Shown here: positions 42,836-52,333 of the stretch, one piece after another | Layout of the letters: every line of letters begins with the position of its first letter | How positions within the stretch are numbered: position 1 is the stretch's first letter | Assembly: GCA_951802115.1 (NCBI GenBank) | Contig: CATOPL010000007.1 | Location: 86,435 to 150,434, forward strand | Direction: 5' to 3' | Length of the DNA: 64,000 nucleotides | Source: an uncultured Lachnospiraceae bacterium | GTDB taxonomy: Bacteria > Bacillota > Clostridia > Lachnospirales > Lachnospiraceae | Notes under the pieces: model-generated | Seen by the model: the letters and a program-made list of their open reading frames with translations, nothing else | What the model was told of the DNA's origin: nothing | Databases searched by the model: none | Translations under genes and position numbers: made by a program

Positions 42836-45421
42836 TTATGCAACTGTTTTTTCTGTCCGGCCATGGTTTGAAATCACAGAATTTCCTGTCATTTCTTCAT
42901 ACGAAACATGTCTTTTCAGCTGCTCTGTTAATTCTGCCATAGCGGACAGATCTCCCAGAAGAATTACGCCGCACAGCCGGTTGTTGAGAAAATACAGTTT
43001 TCGATACTGATTTTTCCCCATATCCTTGTATTCCACCGTTTTATACAAAAGATTCTGATTTCTTCCGTTGTCTCCCGCCGCATAGAGCGCCGTGTTCATC
43101 CCGTAGAACGTAAGCGCCGGCTCAGAAGGCTCATATTCCCGCCGGTCTCCCGCCGCGTTGCTTCCGGCAGTCTTTCCCTGCTCTACTGCCTGAGACCAGA
43201 CCCCATAGTTCAATCCCTGATAGTCCGTACAGTCTCCACAGGCATAAATATCCTCAAGATTTGTCTCCATCCGGCTGTTCACAACAATGCCCTTTCCAGT
43301 CTCAAGCCCGGCCTGTCCTGCCAGAGCTGTATTCGCCCGTACCCCTGCGGAGATGATAACCAGTTCTGCCGGGAAATGCTCTCCGTCATTTAAAGTCACA
43401 CCTTTTACATGCCCGTCTCCGTCTATGGAGCTGATACCTGCACCAGTCCGTATTTCTATCCCGCTTTTTTTCACTTCCTGTCTCAGCCACTCTCCCGCCG
43501 CTTCATCAAGCTGCCGTCCCATAAGAACAGGAGCCGCTTCCAGGACCGTCACAGAAAGTCCCGCCTTTTTCAGTTCCCATGCCGCTTCCAATCCCAGTAC
43601 GCCGCCGCCGATCACAACCGCATGTCGGGCTTTCTTCATCAATGCCTCTGTTTTCTGCACATCTGACAGGCTGCGGATTGCCACCACCTCCGGCAGACCG
43701 CTCCCTGAAATCGGCGGAATAAAACAACTGCTTCCCAGGGCGTAAATCAGCTTTGTATAATTATATTTTGTTCCGTCTGCCAGTTCTACTTTCTTTTGTA
43801 TCGGATCTATACATGTCACTTTTTTCCCCAGTTCCAACTGAATCCGGCGTTCCTCATACCAGCTCTTATCCGCAATCGCAATCTGCTCCTCTGTAAGACC
43901 GGATATGAGTGCTTTCGTCAGCATCGGACGGTTATAGGACAAATATGGTTCTTCCGAAATCATAACCACAGAGCCAGTCTGATCCCTTCTGCGGATTTCC
44001 CCGGCCGCATAAAAACCGGCCGCTCCATTTCCCAGAATCACATATTGGTTTTCTGTGTCATTCCTGCAGATACACTCGTTTTCTTCCTCCTGTACAGGAA
44101 CAAAGTGTTCTCTTCCCACACCGCAGACCGGACAGATATCCAACGACGCATCAAAAATCTCTCCGCAAACCAGGCATCTCACCAGTTTCCTTTTCCCGCT
44201 CTTTGGAGACGGTTCCGCCTCTTTTTCCTGTACCATACATCCAAACCGGTATCCATATTCATAAGCACCGACCAGATCCGCTTTATCAGGCTTAAAACGG
44301 ATCTGAAATCCGTCTGCCACTTTCAGATTCAGCTGTCTCAACCGTTCTGTAATGTGGCTGACGCCTTCTCCGCTCCATCCATAGCTTCCAAACGCTCCTG
44401 CATACTTTCCTCCATGAGTGACCGGAAACATGGAGAGCGTCAAATCCCAGATCGGTCTGAGCGCCTCTCCCAGAATCGTGGGGGTTCCAAGAAGAAATCC
44501 GTCTGCATGCAGAAGTTCTTCCTGTACAGCTGCACTGTCCGCCTCTGTCATATCATAAAGACAGACTTTAATGTCTCCGCTGTCCGCAATGCCGGAAGCA
44601 ATTTTCTCTGCCAGGAGCCCTGTATAACCATATGCGCTGACATAGGGGATAATCACGGTTTTTTTATCGTTTGGCTTTGGAACCGCAGACCATTCCCGAT
44701 ATTGTTCCATCACTTTTCTGATCCGCTCTCCTGTCAACACCGGACCATGCCCGGTACAGATCATTGAAATATCCATAGACTGCACCCGGTCAAGAGCCTG
44801 CAGCATATACGATTTAAATGGTCCGATTATATGATCATAATAATATTTCAGAGCTTTCTGATAATCTTCTTCGCGGTCGATCGCATCCGACACTGCCTCC
44901 GGAAGACAATAATGCGCACCGAAGGAATCGCAGCTTACCAAGATCTGTTCTTCTTCAATAAATGTATACATGGTATCCGGCCAGTGCAGGTTCGGCACAT
45001 GAAGAAAATGAAGCGTATGATTCCCGATCTTCATCTCCTGGCCATCTTTTAGCGCAAGTCCTGTAAAATCCCGATGCACAATCTCACTCAGAAACCCTAA
45101 TGCGCAGGGAGTCGCCAGAATTTTCATCTGCGGGCTGTAAGACAGAAGCCGTTCCACACTGCCTGCATGGTCCGGTTCCGTATGGCTGATCACCAGATAA
45201 TCAATGTCCGCCACATCGATCACCCCTTTTAACTGTTCCAGATATTCTTCAAAAAACTTTTCCTTTGCAGTCTCAAACAAAACCACACTGTCTTTTGTTT
45301 TCATCACATAAGAGTTATAGGTAGTGCCGAACTCCGTGTACATAATAATGTCAAATACGCGCAGCTTTGTGTCTATAATCCCCGTCCAGTAGAATCCGTC
45401 TCGTAATTTAATTGCCTTCAT
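42836..45421 (-). CDS. Class F-like flavodiiron protein: flavodiiron core, rubredoxin and NADH:rubredoxin reductase fused
   Basis: An 861-aa single-chain oxygen/peroxide or NO reductase. Residues 1-250: beta-lactamase-like diiron domain with H80, E82, D84, H85, H146, D165 and a histidine near 228. Residues 255-395: flavodoxin-like FMN domain (IPYVSAYGYTGLLAEK). Residues about 410-435: a compact rubredoxin knuckle pair CLVC and CPVC. Residues 458-860: FAD/NAD oxidoreductase with GNGAAGFYAAGEIR and VVIGGGVLGLEAAWELK. This order matches clostridial FdpF proteins, which take electrons directly from NADH. AAGGAGG precedes the ATG. It probably gives oxygen tolerance to an anaerobe. Confidence 0.94.
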   Translation of the reverse strand: MKAIKLRDGFYWTGIIDTKLRVFDIIMYTEFGTTYNSYVMKTKDSVVLFETAKEKFFEEYLEQLKGVIDVADIDYLVISHTEPDHAGSVERLLSYSPQMKILATPCALGFLSEIVHRDFTGLALKDGQEMKIGNHTLHFLHVPNLHWPDTMYTFIEEEQILVSCDSFGAHYCLPEAVSDAIDREEDYQKALKYYYDHIIGPFKSYMLQALDRVQSMDISMICTGHGPVLTGERIRKVMEQYREWSAVPKPNDKKTVIIPYVSAYGYTGLLAEKIASGIADSGDIKVCLYDMTEADSAAVQEELLHADGFLLGTPTILGEALRPIWDLTLSMFPVTHGGKYAGAFGSYGWSGEGVSHITERLRQLNLKVADGFQIRFKPDKADLVGAYEYGYRFGCMVQEKEAEPSPKSGKRKLVRCLVCGEIFDASLDICPVCGVGREHFVPVQEEENECICRNDTENQYVILGNGAAGFYAAGEIRRRDQTGSVVMISEEPYLSYNRPMLTKALISGLTEEQIAIADKSWYEERRIQLELGKKVTCIDPIQKKVELADGTKYNYTKLIYALGSSCFIPPISGSGLPEVVAIRSLSDVQKTEALMKKARHAVVIGGGVLGLEAAWELKKAGLSVTVLEAAPVLMGRQLDEAAGEWLRQEVKKSGIEIRTGAGISSIDGDGHVKGVTLNDGEHFPAELVIISAGVRANTALAGQAGLETGKGIVVNSRMETNLEDIYACGDCTDYQGLNYGVWSQAVEQGKTAGSNAAGDRREYEPSEPALTFYGMNTALYAAGDNGRNQNLLYKTVEYKDMGKNQYRKLYFLNNRLCGVILLGDLSAMAELTEQLKRHVSYEEMTGNSVISNHGRTEKTVA

Positions 45422-45520
45422 GAAGCGCCTCCTTCTTGTTGTTCTCTTTATTATGTGCCAAAAGCGCTGCTCTGATTCTCCGCTGTCCGGGGTTCTTCTG
45501 AAATCAGATCAGAGTATGAA

Positions 45521-45576
45521 AATACCTCTAAAGCAGCAGATTTATATCTTTGAAATCTGCCTACTTTAGAGGTATT
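45521..45576 (-). terminator. Terminator of the surface-protein operon
   Basis: AATACCTCTAAAG and CTTTAGAGGTATT form the base of a stem that continues through AG and AGATTT/AAATCT. In minus orientation TTTT lies at its end. It lies about 50 bases after the small membrane protein gene and 100 bases before the flavodiiron gene. Confidence 0.75.
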
Positions 45577-45624
45577 CTGTCATCTGACAAACAGATGGTC
45601 TATTTTATTTCCATACAAACAGGT

Positions 45625-45789
45625 TCATCCTCTTCTGTCTGCTGCCGATGCTTCTGCCGCCATCTTTGCAGACAGCTCCTCTTCCAGTCCCCGTTCCATT
45701 CTTCTGCCTCTGGTTATATTGACTGTCACAAGAGCGACTGCTCCGATCAGCAAAATAAGCGCCGGGATGTCCCATAAACAAAAATGCAT
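45625..45789 (-). CDS. Small single-pass membrane protein (54 aa)
   Basis: Below the usual size cut but well supported: AGGAGGAG lies 6 bases before the ATG. The sequence starts MHFCLWDIPALILLIGAVAL, a membrane helix spanning about residues 8-23, then a basic stretch (TRGRRMERG) and a charged, alanine-rich cytoplasmic tail with glutamates. It starts 25 bases after the giant surface-protein gene and a strong terminator follows, so it belongs to that operon. Function unknown; it may help display or process the surface protein. The positive-inside rule puts the C-terminus in the cytoplasm. Confidence 0.7.
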   Translation of the reverse strand: MHFCLWDIPALILLIGAVALVTVNITRGRRMERGLEEELSAKMAAEASAADRRG

Positions 45790-45814
45790 ATAATCTCCTC
45801 CTTATCTGTCACGG

Positions 45815-48800
45815 TCAAAGAAATTTTTCCAGGTCGCGGTTCAATGATTCCACATGCTGACGACGTTTCCTTTTATCATAAAGATTGTACGCCTCTACCA
45901 TAACCGCCAGCAGAAGCAGCCAGAAATGAACCACACATTTTTGTACAGTCTCCTGTACGCTTTCAGGCATCGCACCTGCAAGCGGTACGTCTTCGTCTTC
46001 CAGTTGCACTTTGTCTTTGGTATCTTTCACCTCGTCCAGATTGTATCCTGCAAGCGGTACATTCTCATCCTCTGCTGTCGTCAATTCATTCTCTGCCGGT
46101 TCCTGTGCAGGAGGCACTGCGGCAAGAGCTGCAGGAGCTGCGGCTGCAACAGGCGTTGCAGGAGTCGGCACATTTGTCGTCATACCGGTTTCTGCACCGG
46201 CAGGATCTCCGGTTCCGGGCGTTGTTCCGGTTCCTCCGCCGGTTTCTGTCCCGGTATCACCTTCGGTCTCTGATTCTTCAGGGGTCTCCGGGCCTTCCGG
46301 GTTTTCCGGTTCTTCCGGACCTCCTGGATTCTCCGGGCCTCCCGGGTTCTCCGGCTCTTCCGGACCTCCTGGATTCTCCGGGCCTTCCGGGTTCCCTGGC
46401 TCCTCCGGGCCTTTTGGTTCTTCCGGACCTCCCGGATTCTCCGGGTTCTCCGGCTCTTCCTCATCCGCTTCAAAATTCGCCGTTATTACGGTATTCTCCG
46501 TAAATCTTGCATTTCTGATCTCTTCGGCATTTTTAAAGCTTGTTCCGTTTTCCAACGTCCAGTCTGTAAAATGATAACCTTCATCCGGCAGTACCGTAAC
46601 GTTTGCCTCCGGCTGAACTGCTCCGCCCTCTTCCTCCGGACGGTTGATAAACTCTTCCAGATCACCGGAAATACTTCCGTTCGCCCCGGCAGCATATGTA
46701 ATTTTAATCTGATATTTGTCACCAATATGATCCCCGTTTTCATCAGAGATATAATAAATACTGATGACTCCTCCGTTCACAATTTCATCCGGAATCTCTG
46801 CCGTTTTCACGGTATCAAGAACATAGCCTACGTACTTATCTGTCAGGTTGATCTCATCCTTCTTCACCGTAAGCGTTGCAATTCCGGAATTTACCCACAC
46901 TTTTTCTGTCACGGTCTGCGTATCAGCTGTTACAATCTTATTATCCTGATAATATTTTACCGTATAACTCAGTTCCGTTACCTGCGTACCATCTTTCACA
47001 TAGTAAATTTTGATAATTGTACCATTCTTTACTCTGTCACCTTTTGCCGGCAGGTTCTCAGGTGATGTATTCAGCAGTTTGTAACCTGCGTACTTATTCT
47101 CCGACGCGTCAATCGTCTCCTGAATCTCGATCTTCGGATCCGGATCGTTAACCCAGGCTGTAGCTGTTCTGGTATAGCTGTCTGCTTCTATTTTTTCCGG
47201 GCCATTTTCATCCTGGCGATAATACTCTACCGTATAGCTTGTTTCTTCGGTAACACCGGGATCATCGGCATAAATATAAGTAAATGTCCGATCCTCTTTC
47301 ACTTCAGCATCCAGCGGCGCCTCTTTCCAGCTGCCTGCCTGATATCCTTTTGACGGCTGATTCCCGACTTCCGGAATATCCGAAGGCGTAATGGTATAGC
47401 TGCCGTCGGCCGCATATGCGCCGTCCTTTTTCAAAGCAACCTTTCTTGTCACATCTGCGGAAGTCCCGTCGTTCCACTGACCGTTTTCCACTTTAAAAGT
47501 GACAATTTTCTGACAGTTATCCGGAATGTTATCTCTGTCCTGATCCTTTGAATATGTAACAGTAATGGTGATATCTCCTTTGGCTGTTCCTGTTACATCG
47601 CCTGTCTCCGCTACTTTGACATAGCCGTCAATCTTTTTAGAGACCTGTGATGACAGGTCATAGCTTTTACCGTATGTCAGAGTCTCCGTGCAGGAACCAA
47701 GAGTATCACCCTTCTCGTCAACATAGTTTATAGTTGCCGTATACGTGTTCGCCGTGTAATAGAAGGTAATACGATTCTCACTGCTTAAAGCCAACTGACA
47801 GGATTTGCTTCCTGCATCTGCCTGATATCCTTCGATGGGTTTTGCATATGCCAGCACACGAGTTACCCCTTCGCCGGCCGTTTTTGACTCCGGAGGCCTT
47901 AATTCCGTAGCTGTTCCTATCTCCAGATAATAGACAGTATAAGAAATCTTCTTCGCCTCGTCCCGTTTCGTATAAGTAAACGTAACCACATTTTCTTCCG
48001 GATTTGTTTTAAGCGTTATACTCTTTTCTGACTGATCAGGGATATAGCCAGTATATGTTTTTGCCGGAACGCTGATCGTCTTCCCTATCACTCCGTTGTA
48101 GGTGAAAGAGCCAAGTTCTGCTCCGTCTGAACCAATATGCTTAACCGTGTATCTGGTACCTGTAATCTTTTCCCAACGAGCTTTCAGAGTAAGATCATCC
48201 GTTACAGTCTCTCCAAAATCGTATTTTGCTCCGCCCCCTGTATACCAGCCCAAAAATCTGTAGCCTTCTTTCTGCGGGTCTTCAGGAACCGTTACCTTCT
48301 CTCCTCCGCACACTGGTATAGTGTTCTTTACGCCATCATTCTCAAAAGTTACGGTTAAAGTCTTTGGACTCCATCTGGCATATAAAATGAGATTTTTTGC
48401 CGGCATCGTGTCAAATACAAATTGCTCTCCGCCTTCTGTATACCATCCGTCAAACTCAAGATAGGGTTTTGCGTTTTCCGGCTGATAATCTTTTAATCCG
48501 GCAATGCTGGCTCCATGAGCAACTAATTTTTCCTCACTTGTTCCTGAATCGACAAATTGAATGCTATAGGTCTTTTTTGTGTAATATAAGGAAACGCTTT
48601 GTTCTCTTTTAAGATCAATTCTATCCTGATTGTTGAATTCAGGACTGGATTTGTATTGCTCATATCCGTCTATCGTATAAAATTCTTCGTTTTTTGTAAG
48701 AAGTTTAAATCTGTGTTTTACTGTTTTATACAGTTCAAAGTATTTGTCATCATACAGAACTGTATCTTCTCCCTGTTCCGAAACCTCCAGATAATAATAA

Positions 48801-50536
48801 ATCTCCGCCTGCTTAGTATACAGATTATCCTGATTTTTATTGTCAAAGGTGATGTCCGCTCCCGGCATCCTGTCCAAAGATGCAACTCTGGCGCCAAATA
48901 CCCGATCTGCCGTCCAGGCTTCTCCTTCATACCCTTCTATAGGCCATATATCACGAATATCCGAATCGTATTTTGCTGTTATCCGTTCAACCTCAATAAA
49001 TTGAAATTTAGGGAATTCATATCTCCAGTCCTTAAACGTCAGCGTATACTCATTTCTCGAATAAAACACGTTGACCGTCGTTGTTCCGCTGCCGTCGACG
49101 ATGACTGACGTTTGATCTGCTCTTTCAAATTCAAAATGTTCAAATTCTTTGACGGACGTCCCGTCGAACAGAATCTCTGTTCCAACTTCTGCTGACTTCA
49201 CTTCCAGAGAATCGAAGGAATATTCCTCATCGTCTGCATTTTCTTTCCAGTATACAACCGTATAGTTGACCTGTCCTTTGCTCCATTTTGCATAAAACAC
49301 GGTATTCTCTGTAACAGTCTCGCTGCTTAAAGGTCCGCCGCCGAAACTTACGTCCGCATACCAGCCTTCAAATTTATAGCCCGGTTTGTGAGGAATCATA
49401 CGCTCAAGCTCTACTGTATCACCATATTTTTTATACAGCGTACTCATATAGCTTCCGCCGTCTGTATTAAACGCAACCGTATATTCATTCAGTTTATATG
49501 TGATTTCAATCGTCGAATCGGACATTCCCGGCACAAGAATCACATTATTCACCATATCCGAAGTATATCCGGTTTTTTGTCTGGCTTCCGCCTCCGTGAC
49601 GTCTCCGATTTTTCCGGTCAGATTTTCTGTTTCTTCTTCTCTGAACGTACCGTCGATCTGTTCGTAAATATGCTTCACCGAGTAAGATACCTCATCCGGT
49701 TTATAGACAACGGTAATCTCTTTGTCGCTATCGGCAGTTCCCTCCAAAGTCCCCGTAAGTTTTTCTCCCTCAGCATATGCCGTGTATCCTGGTATTGCGT
49801 CAATGGAAACAGAATACGCCGCTCCTTCTTCATATTCTTCTTTCCGCTCAGAGATAACGGTTCCGTCTTCATACTCGAACCTCACAGAAACGGTATATAC
49901 TGCCGGGGTTTCATTTCCCTGAGAATCGTTTGATAACTGATTGCGGCTGTTCAGCCGGGGCCGGGATTTCACCGGGTCAAACAGTTCCTGTTCCTCCGCT
50001 TCGGCAGGCTTTTCCTCTTCTGTCTTTACAGGCTCTTCCTCCGCCGGTTCTTCCTTTTCTTCAGAAGTATCCGCCATGTTCTCTTTCTCCGGAGCCTGCT
50101 CCGGAACAGTCTCATCCTGCGGATACTCGTTTTCCTCTTCGGATAAACCATTACTCTCATCAGGTATGACATCTGTCACCGGCTGTTCATTCTCCGATTC
50201 ATTTTCCTCAGATGTTTCTTCCGTGATCCCGCTTTCCTCCGTCGGCAGAACATCCGTCGCTTCCGGCTGCTCTGTCTTCTCAGCATCCGGCTGCGAAGGC
50301 GTCTCTTCTGCCGCCTCCCAAGGAGCGTCCGCAACTTCAGCTGTTTCTGCCAGGTCATTTTTGTCCCCCGACGGTTCATCAGCTGTCCCATCTGCTATGT
50401 CCATTTCCACAGCTTCTGTCTCTGTCTGAACGCTGTCCAAGCCGCCCTCCACATCAGATGACGCATACGCTATATTAGAAAAAATCATGATTCCCGCTAA
50501 TATGAACGCCAGAATTTTTCTTGTACGCCAATTCAT
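45815..50536 (-). CDS. Large repeat-containing cell-surface protein (MucBP/InlB B-repeat type)
   Basis: A 1573-aa secreted protein: signal peptide 1-26, acidic low-complexity stretch to about 190, then beta-repeats of MucBP and InlB-B (Listeria-Bacteroides) type marked by GYKFEGWYAD (about 392), FDGWYTEGG (about 698) and GYRFLGWYTGGG (about 762), with many YTVKYY-like strands up to about 1350. A Pro/Glu/Gly tandem spacer lies about 1360-1425. The C-terminus has two copies of VPLAG, a hydrophobic helix about 1534-1555 and a basic tail, but no LPXTG. Probably an adhesin of the mucosal surface. AAGGAGAG supports the ATG at 50536. Confidence 0.87.
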   Translation of the reverse strand: MNWRTRKILAFILAGIMIFSNIAYASSDVEGGLDSVQTETEAVEMDIADGTADEPSGDKNDLAETAEVADAPWEAAEETPSQPDAEKTEQPEATDVLPTEESGITEETSEENESENEQPVTDVIPDESNGLSEEENEYPQDETVPEQAPEKENMADTSEEKEEPAEEEPVKTEEEKPAEAEEQELFDPVKSRPRLNSRNQLSNDSQGNETPAVYTVSVRFEYEDGTVISERKEEYEEGAAYSVSIDAIPGYTAYAEGEKLTGTLEGTADSDKEITVVYKPDEVSYSVKHIYEQIDGTFREEETENLTGKIGDVTEAEARQKTGYTSDMVNNVILVPGMSDSTIEITYKLNEYTVAFNTDGGSYMSTLYKKYGDTVELERMIPHKPGYKFEGWYADVSFGGGPLSSETVTENTVFYAKWSKGQVNYTVVYWKENADDEEYSFDSLEVKSAEVGTEILFDGTSVKEFEHFEFERADQTSVIVDGSGTTTVNVFYSRNEYTLTFKDWRYEFPKFQFIEVERITAKYDSDIRDIWPIEGYEGEAWTADRVFGARVASLDRMPGADITFDNKNQDNLYTKQAEIYYYLEVSEQGEDTVLYDDKYFELYKTVKHRFKLLTKNEEFYTIDGYEQYKSSPEFNNQDRIDLKREQSVSLYYTKKTYSIQFVDSGTSEEKLVAHGASIAGLKDYQPENAKPYLEFDGWYTEGGEQFVFDTMPAKNLILYARWSPKTLTVTFENDGVKNTIPVCGGEKVTVPEDPQKEGYRFLGWYTGGGAKYDFGETVTDDLTLKARWEKITGTRYTVKHIGSDGAELGSFTYNGVIGKTISVPAKTYTGYIPDQSEKSITLKTNPEENVVTFTYTKRDEAKKISYTVYYLEIGTATELRPPESKTAGEGVTRVLAYAKPIEGYQADAGSKSCQLALSSENRITFYYTANTYTATINYVDEKGDTLGSCTETLTYGKSYDLSSQVSKKIDGYVKVAETGDVTGTAKGDITITVTYSKDQDRDNIPDNCQKIVTFKVENGQWNDGTSADVTRKVALKKDGAYAADGSYTITPSDIPEVGNQPSKGYQAGSWKEAPLDAEVKEDRTFTYIYADDPGVTEETSYTVEYYRQDENGPEKIEADSYTRTATAWVNDPDPKIEIQETIDASENKYAGYKLLNTSPENLPAKGDRVKNGTIIKIYYVKDGTQVTELSYTVKYYQDNKIVTADTQTVTEKVWVNSGIATLTVKKDEINLTDKYVGYVLDTVKTAEIPDEIVNGGVISIYYISDENGDHIGDKYQIKITYAAGANGSISGDLEEFINRPEEEGGAVQPEANVTVLPDEGYHFTDWTLENGTSFKNAEEIRNARFTENTVITANFEADEEEPENPENPGGPEEPKGPEEPGNPEGPENPGGPEEPENPGGPENPGGPEEPENPEGPETPEESETEGDTGTETGGGTGTTPGTGDPAGAETGMTTNVPTPATPVAAAAPAALAAVPPAQEPAENELTTAEDENVPLAGYNLDEVKDTKDKVQLEDEDVPLAGAMPESVQETVQKCVVHFWLLLLAVMVEAYNLYDKRKRRQHVESLNRDLEKFL

Positions 50537-50587
50537 AACTTGCCTCTCCTTTCTTTGTAAGGATTTTATACTCTGGTGCAGAAGCAC

Positions 50588-50956
50588 TCTGCTGTGCTTC
50601 TATTAACAAAGACGGAGTGTATCCGTAAAACGGGTCACATTTCATAAATAAATACTAAAAAACTTGAAAATAAACCTTTTATTCTGTATCAAATGCCGTT
50701 ATAATATAAATATAATTAAAAATCTCTTTTCGGAGTTGTATTAATACTAGAATCAAACCAGGTTCTCGCTTGTGTTGGAACGAATCCGGGAATTTCGCGG
50801 ACAGGGAAAAATGATGGAAGCGTCATAAACACAAATGGAAATCGGAACTAAAATTGCTTGAACTGTATGAATATTCAAGTTAGCTCGAGCTAACGGGCAT
50901 TTGTACGTAATTTCGAAAAGGGAGTATTAAAATAAATTCTGGGGAAAGAAGATCCT
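50588..50956. promoter_or_regulatory. Divergent control region with nested palindromes
   Basis: It lies between the surface-protein gene (minus) and the membrane-protein/sigma-factor unit (plus). A perfect 16-bp palindrome GTTAGCTCGAGCTAAC occupies 50879-50894, directly after an inverted repeat CTTGAA/TTCAAG (50857-50879). A candidate plus-strand -10 TATAAT occurs near 50700. No small gene was found. Confidence 0.5.
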
Positions 50957-51676
50957 ATGCGAAATAAAAAAGAAACCTCCACGCTTTTGCCGGACCATTC
51001 TGATCTGATACTTAAACAGATCATGAAGGACCTGAATCTGGATTATGAGAAAGAGTGCACATATTCATATCGTTCACGTGTCTTCGGAACGTACCTGCTG
51101 AGAAAAGCGCTTTTACTGCTGGCAGTTTGTCTGGTAGTTTTCCTGTTTATTCCCAGTACGATTACACCGATAGATGTCACCAACATTTCTGCCCCAAACA
51201 CTCTGGACGGTTCTTTCACCCGCGTGGGATTTGAAGTAACCTCACATCTGCTGATTCGAAAAGTGACGGCAAAACTGAATGACCATATCCTGCCTGTCAT
51301 CCATGAAGGTCACTACTATTATGTCGACGTCAATGAAAACGGCAGTCTGGTTCTGGAAACCGTGTCCGTCACCGGCATTCATTCTTCCCATCATATCATG
51401 ATCGAAGGCATTGACGACCAGGCGCCTTCTGTCGTCCGCCACAGCCGCAAAGGAGATCTTGTTCTGGTCTACCTGACAGACGGCGACGGCACCGGTGTAG
51501 ACTATGAAGGAATCTTCGGGTATGCTCCTGACAGCACGCTTCAGGTCGCTCCATCTTTTTATGATGAAGAAAAAGGCTATGTTGCGTTTCCTTATCCTTC
51601 CGCCCGTATCTATATTAATATCCCTGACCGGGGCGGCAATAAACTTACCATTTTCCTGGAACCGCAGGAACCATAG
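50957..51676 (+). CDS. Single-pass membrane protein upstream of a sigma factor
   Basis: A 239-aa protein: about 48 charged cytoplasmic residues, one membrane helix about 49-67 (LLRKALLLLAVCLVVFLFIP), then an extracellular part of about 170 residues that looks beta-sandwich-like (DDQAPSVVRHSRKGDLVLVYLTDGDGTGVDYEG). No family recognised with certainty. It is followed 36 bases later by an ECF-type sigma factor, and diverges from the large surface protein. The topology (inside N-terminus, outside sensor) would suit an anti-sigma factor or envelope sensor, but no zinc-type anti-sigma motif is present. Confidence 0.7.
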   Translation: MRNKKETSTLLPDHSDLILKQIMKDLNLDYEKECTYSYRSRVFGTYLLRKALLLLAVCLVVFLFIPSTITPIDVTNISAPNTLDGSFTRVGFEVTSHLLIRKVTAKLNDHILPVIHEGHYYYVDVNENGSLVLETVSVTGIHSSHHIMIEGIDDQAPSVVRHSRKGDLVLVYLTDGDGTGVDYEGIFGYAPDSTLQVAPSFYDEEKGYVAFPYPSARIYINIPDRGGNKLTIFLEPQEP

Positions 51677-51712
51677 CTTTTGTATTTTCTCAGAAGCAGA
51701 AAGAGAGCCTTC

Positions 51713-52294
51713 ATGGCAGACAAGTTATTTGATTACGCATATTACGCATGCCTGGCAAGACGTATCCGCCAGAATGACGGCAACGCCTTTACAGAGCTGT
51801 ATCAGTACACCTGTAAAGACATTTACCGCTACACCTGTTACATCTTAAAAGATGAACATCTTGCCCAGGATGCTCTGCAGGAAATCTATATTTCTGTCTA
51901 CAAAAATATTGCATGTCTGAAAGAAGACCGACTGCTCTATTCCTGGATGCGACAGATTACCTATCACGTCTGCTGCGACTTTCTGCGAAAACCGGCCAGT
52001 ACCCATGAAAACAGCACCGATTTCACCAAAGACATTCAGATGAAAAATTTGGCGGATACAAAAGATTATTTTCAGCCTGTGCATGACCAGGATTTCTCTG
52101 ACAAACTGAGCTCTGCCCTGGAACACCTGCCCGTTCAGGTGCAGCAGGCATTTCTCCTTCGTTTTACCTATGAATTAAAACTGGAAGAGATCTCTGATTT
52201 TTTAAACTGCAGTTTAAGTACAGTAAAACGGTATATTAAATCTGCCAGAAAACATCTGCAAAAAGAATTGTCTGTCTATCAGAAAACCTTCTAA
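51713..52294 (+). CDS. RNA polymerase sigma factor, ECF (sigma-70 group IV) type
   Basis: A 193-aa sigma factor. Region 2: AFTELYQYTCKDIYRYTCYILKDEHLAQDALQEIY (split here over residues about 23-57), with the DALQEIYISVYKN core-binding signature. Region 4: LSSALEHLPVQVQQAFLLRFTYELKLEEISDFLN followed by STVKRYIKSARKHLQKEL. Codons start at the ATG at 51713, after AAAGAGAG; an upstream in-frame start is less likely. It is co-transcribed with the membrane protein before it, a likely regulator. Target promoters are unknown; the neighbouring surface-protein gene is a candidate. Confidence 0.92.
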   Translation: MADKLFDYAYYACLARRIRQNDGNAFTELYQYTCKDIYRYTCYILKDEHLAQDALQEIYISVYKNIACLKEDRLLYSWMRQITYHVCCDFLRKPASTHENSTDFTKDIQMKNLADTKDYFQPVHDQDFSDKLSSALEHLPVQVQQAFLLRFTYELKLEEISDFLNCSLSTVKRYIKSARKHLQKELSVYQKTF

Positions 52295-52333
52295 AACCAT
52301 TTTCAGATACGGCTTTCTCAAAATTCAAAAATT

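Noticed and set aside
43796..44767. A 323-codon frame opposite the flavodiiron gene
   Set aside because: Antisense shadow, with no domain and no ribosome site.
45935..46080. LPXTG sorting signal at the end of the large surface protein
   Set aside because: No LPXTG motif exists; VPLAG, a membrane helix and a basic tail are present, so only a non-canonical signal can be proposed.
46262..46455. Possible CRISPR-like or tandem DNA repeat
   Set aside because: The repeats encode the Pro/Glu/Gly spacer of the surface protein; no regular repeat-spacer structure.
46011..46574. Ser/Gly/Pro-rich frames opposite the Pro/Glu/Gly spacer of the surface protein
   Set aside because: Low-complexity frames created by the tandem repeat on the real strand.
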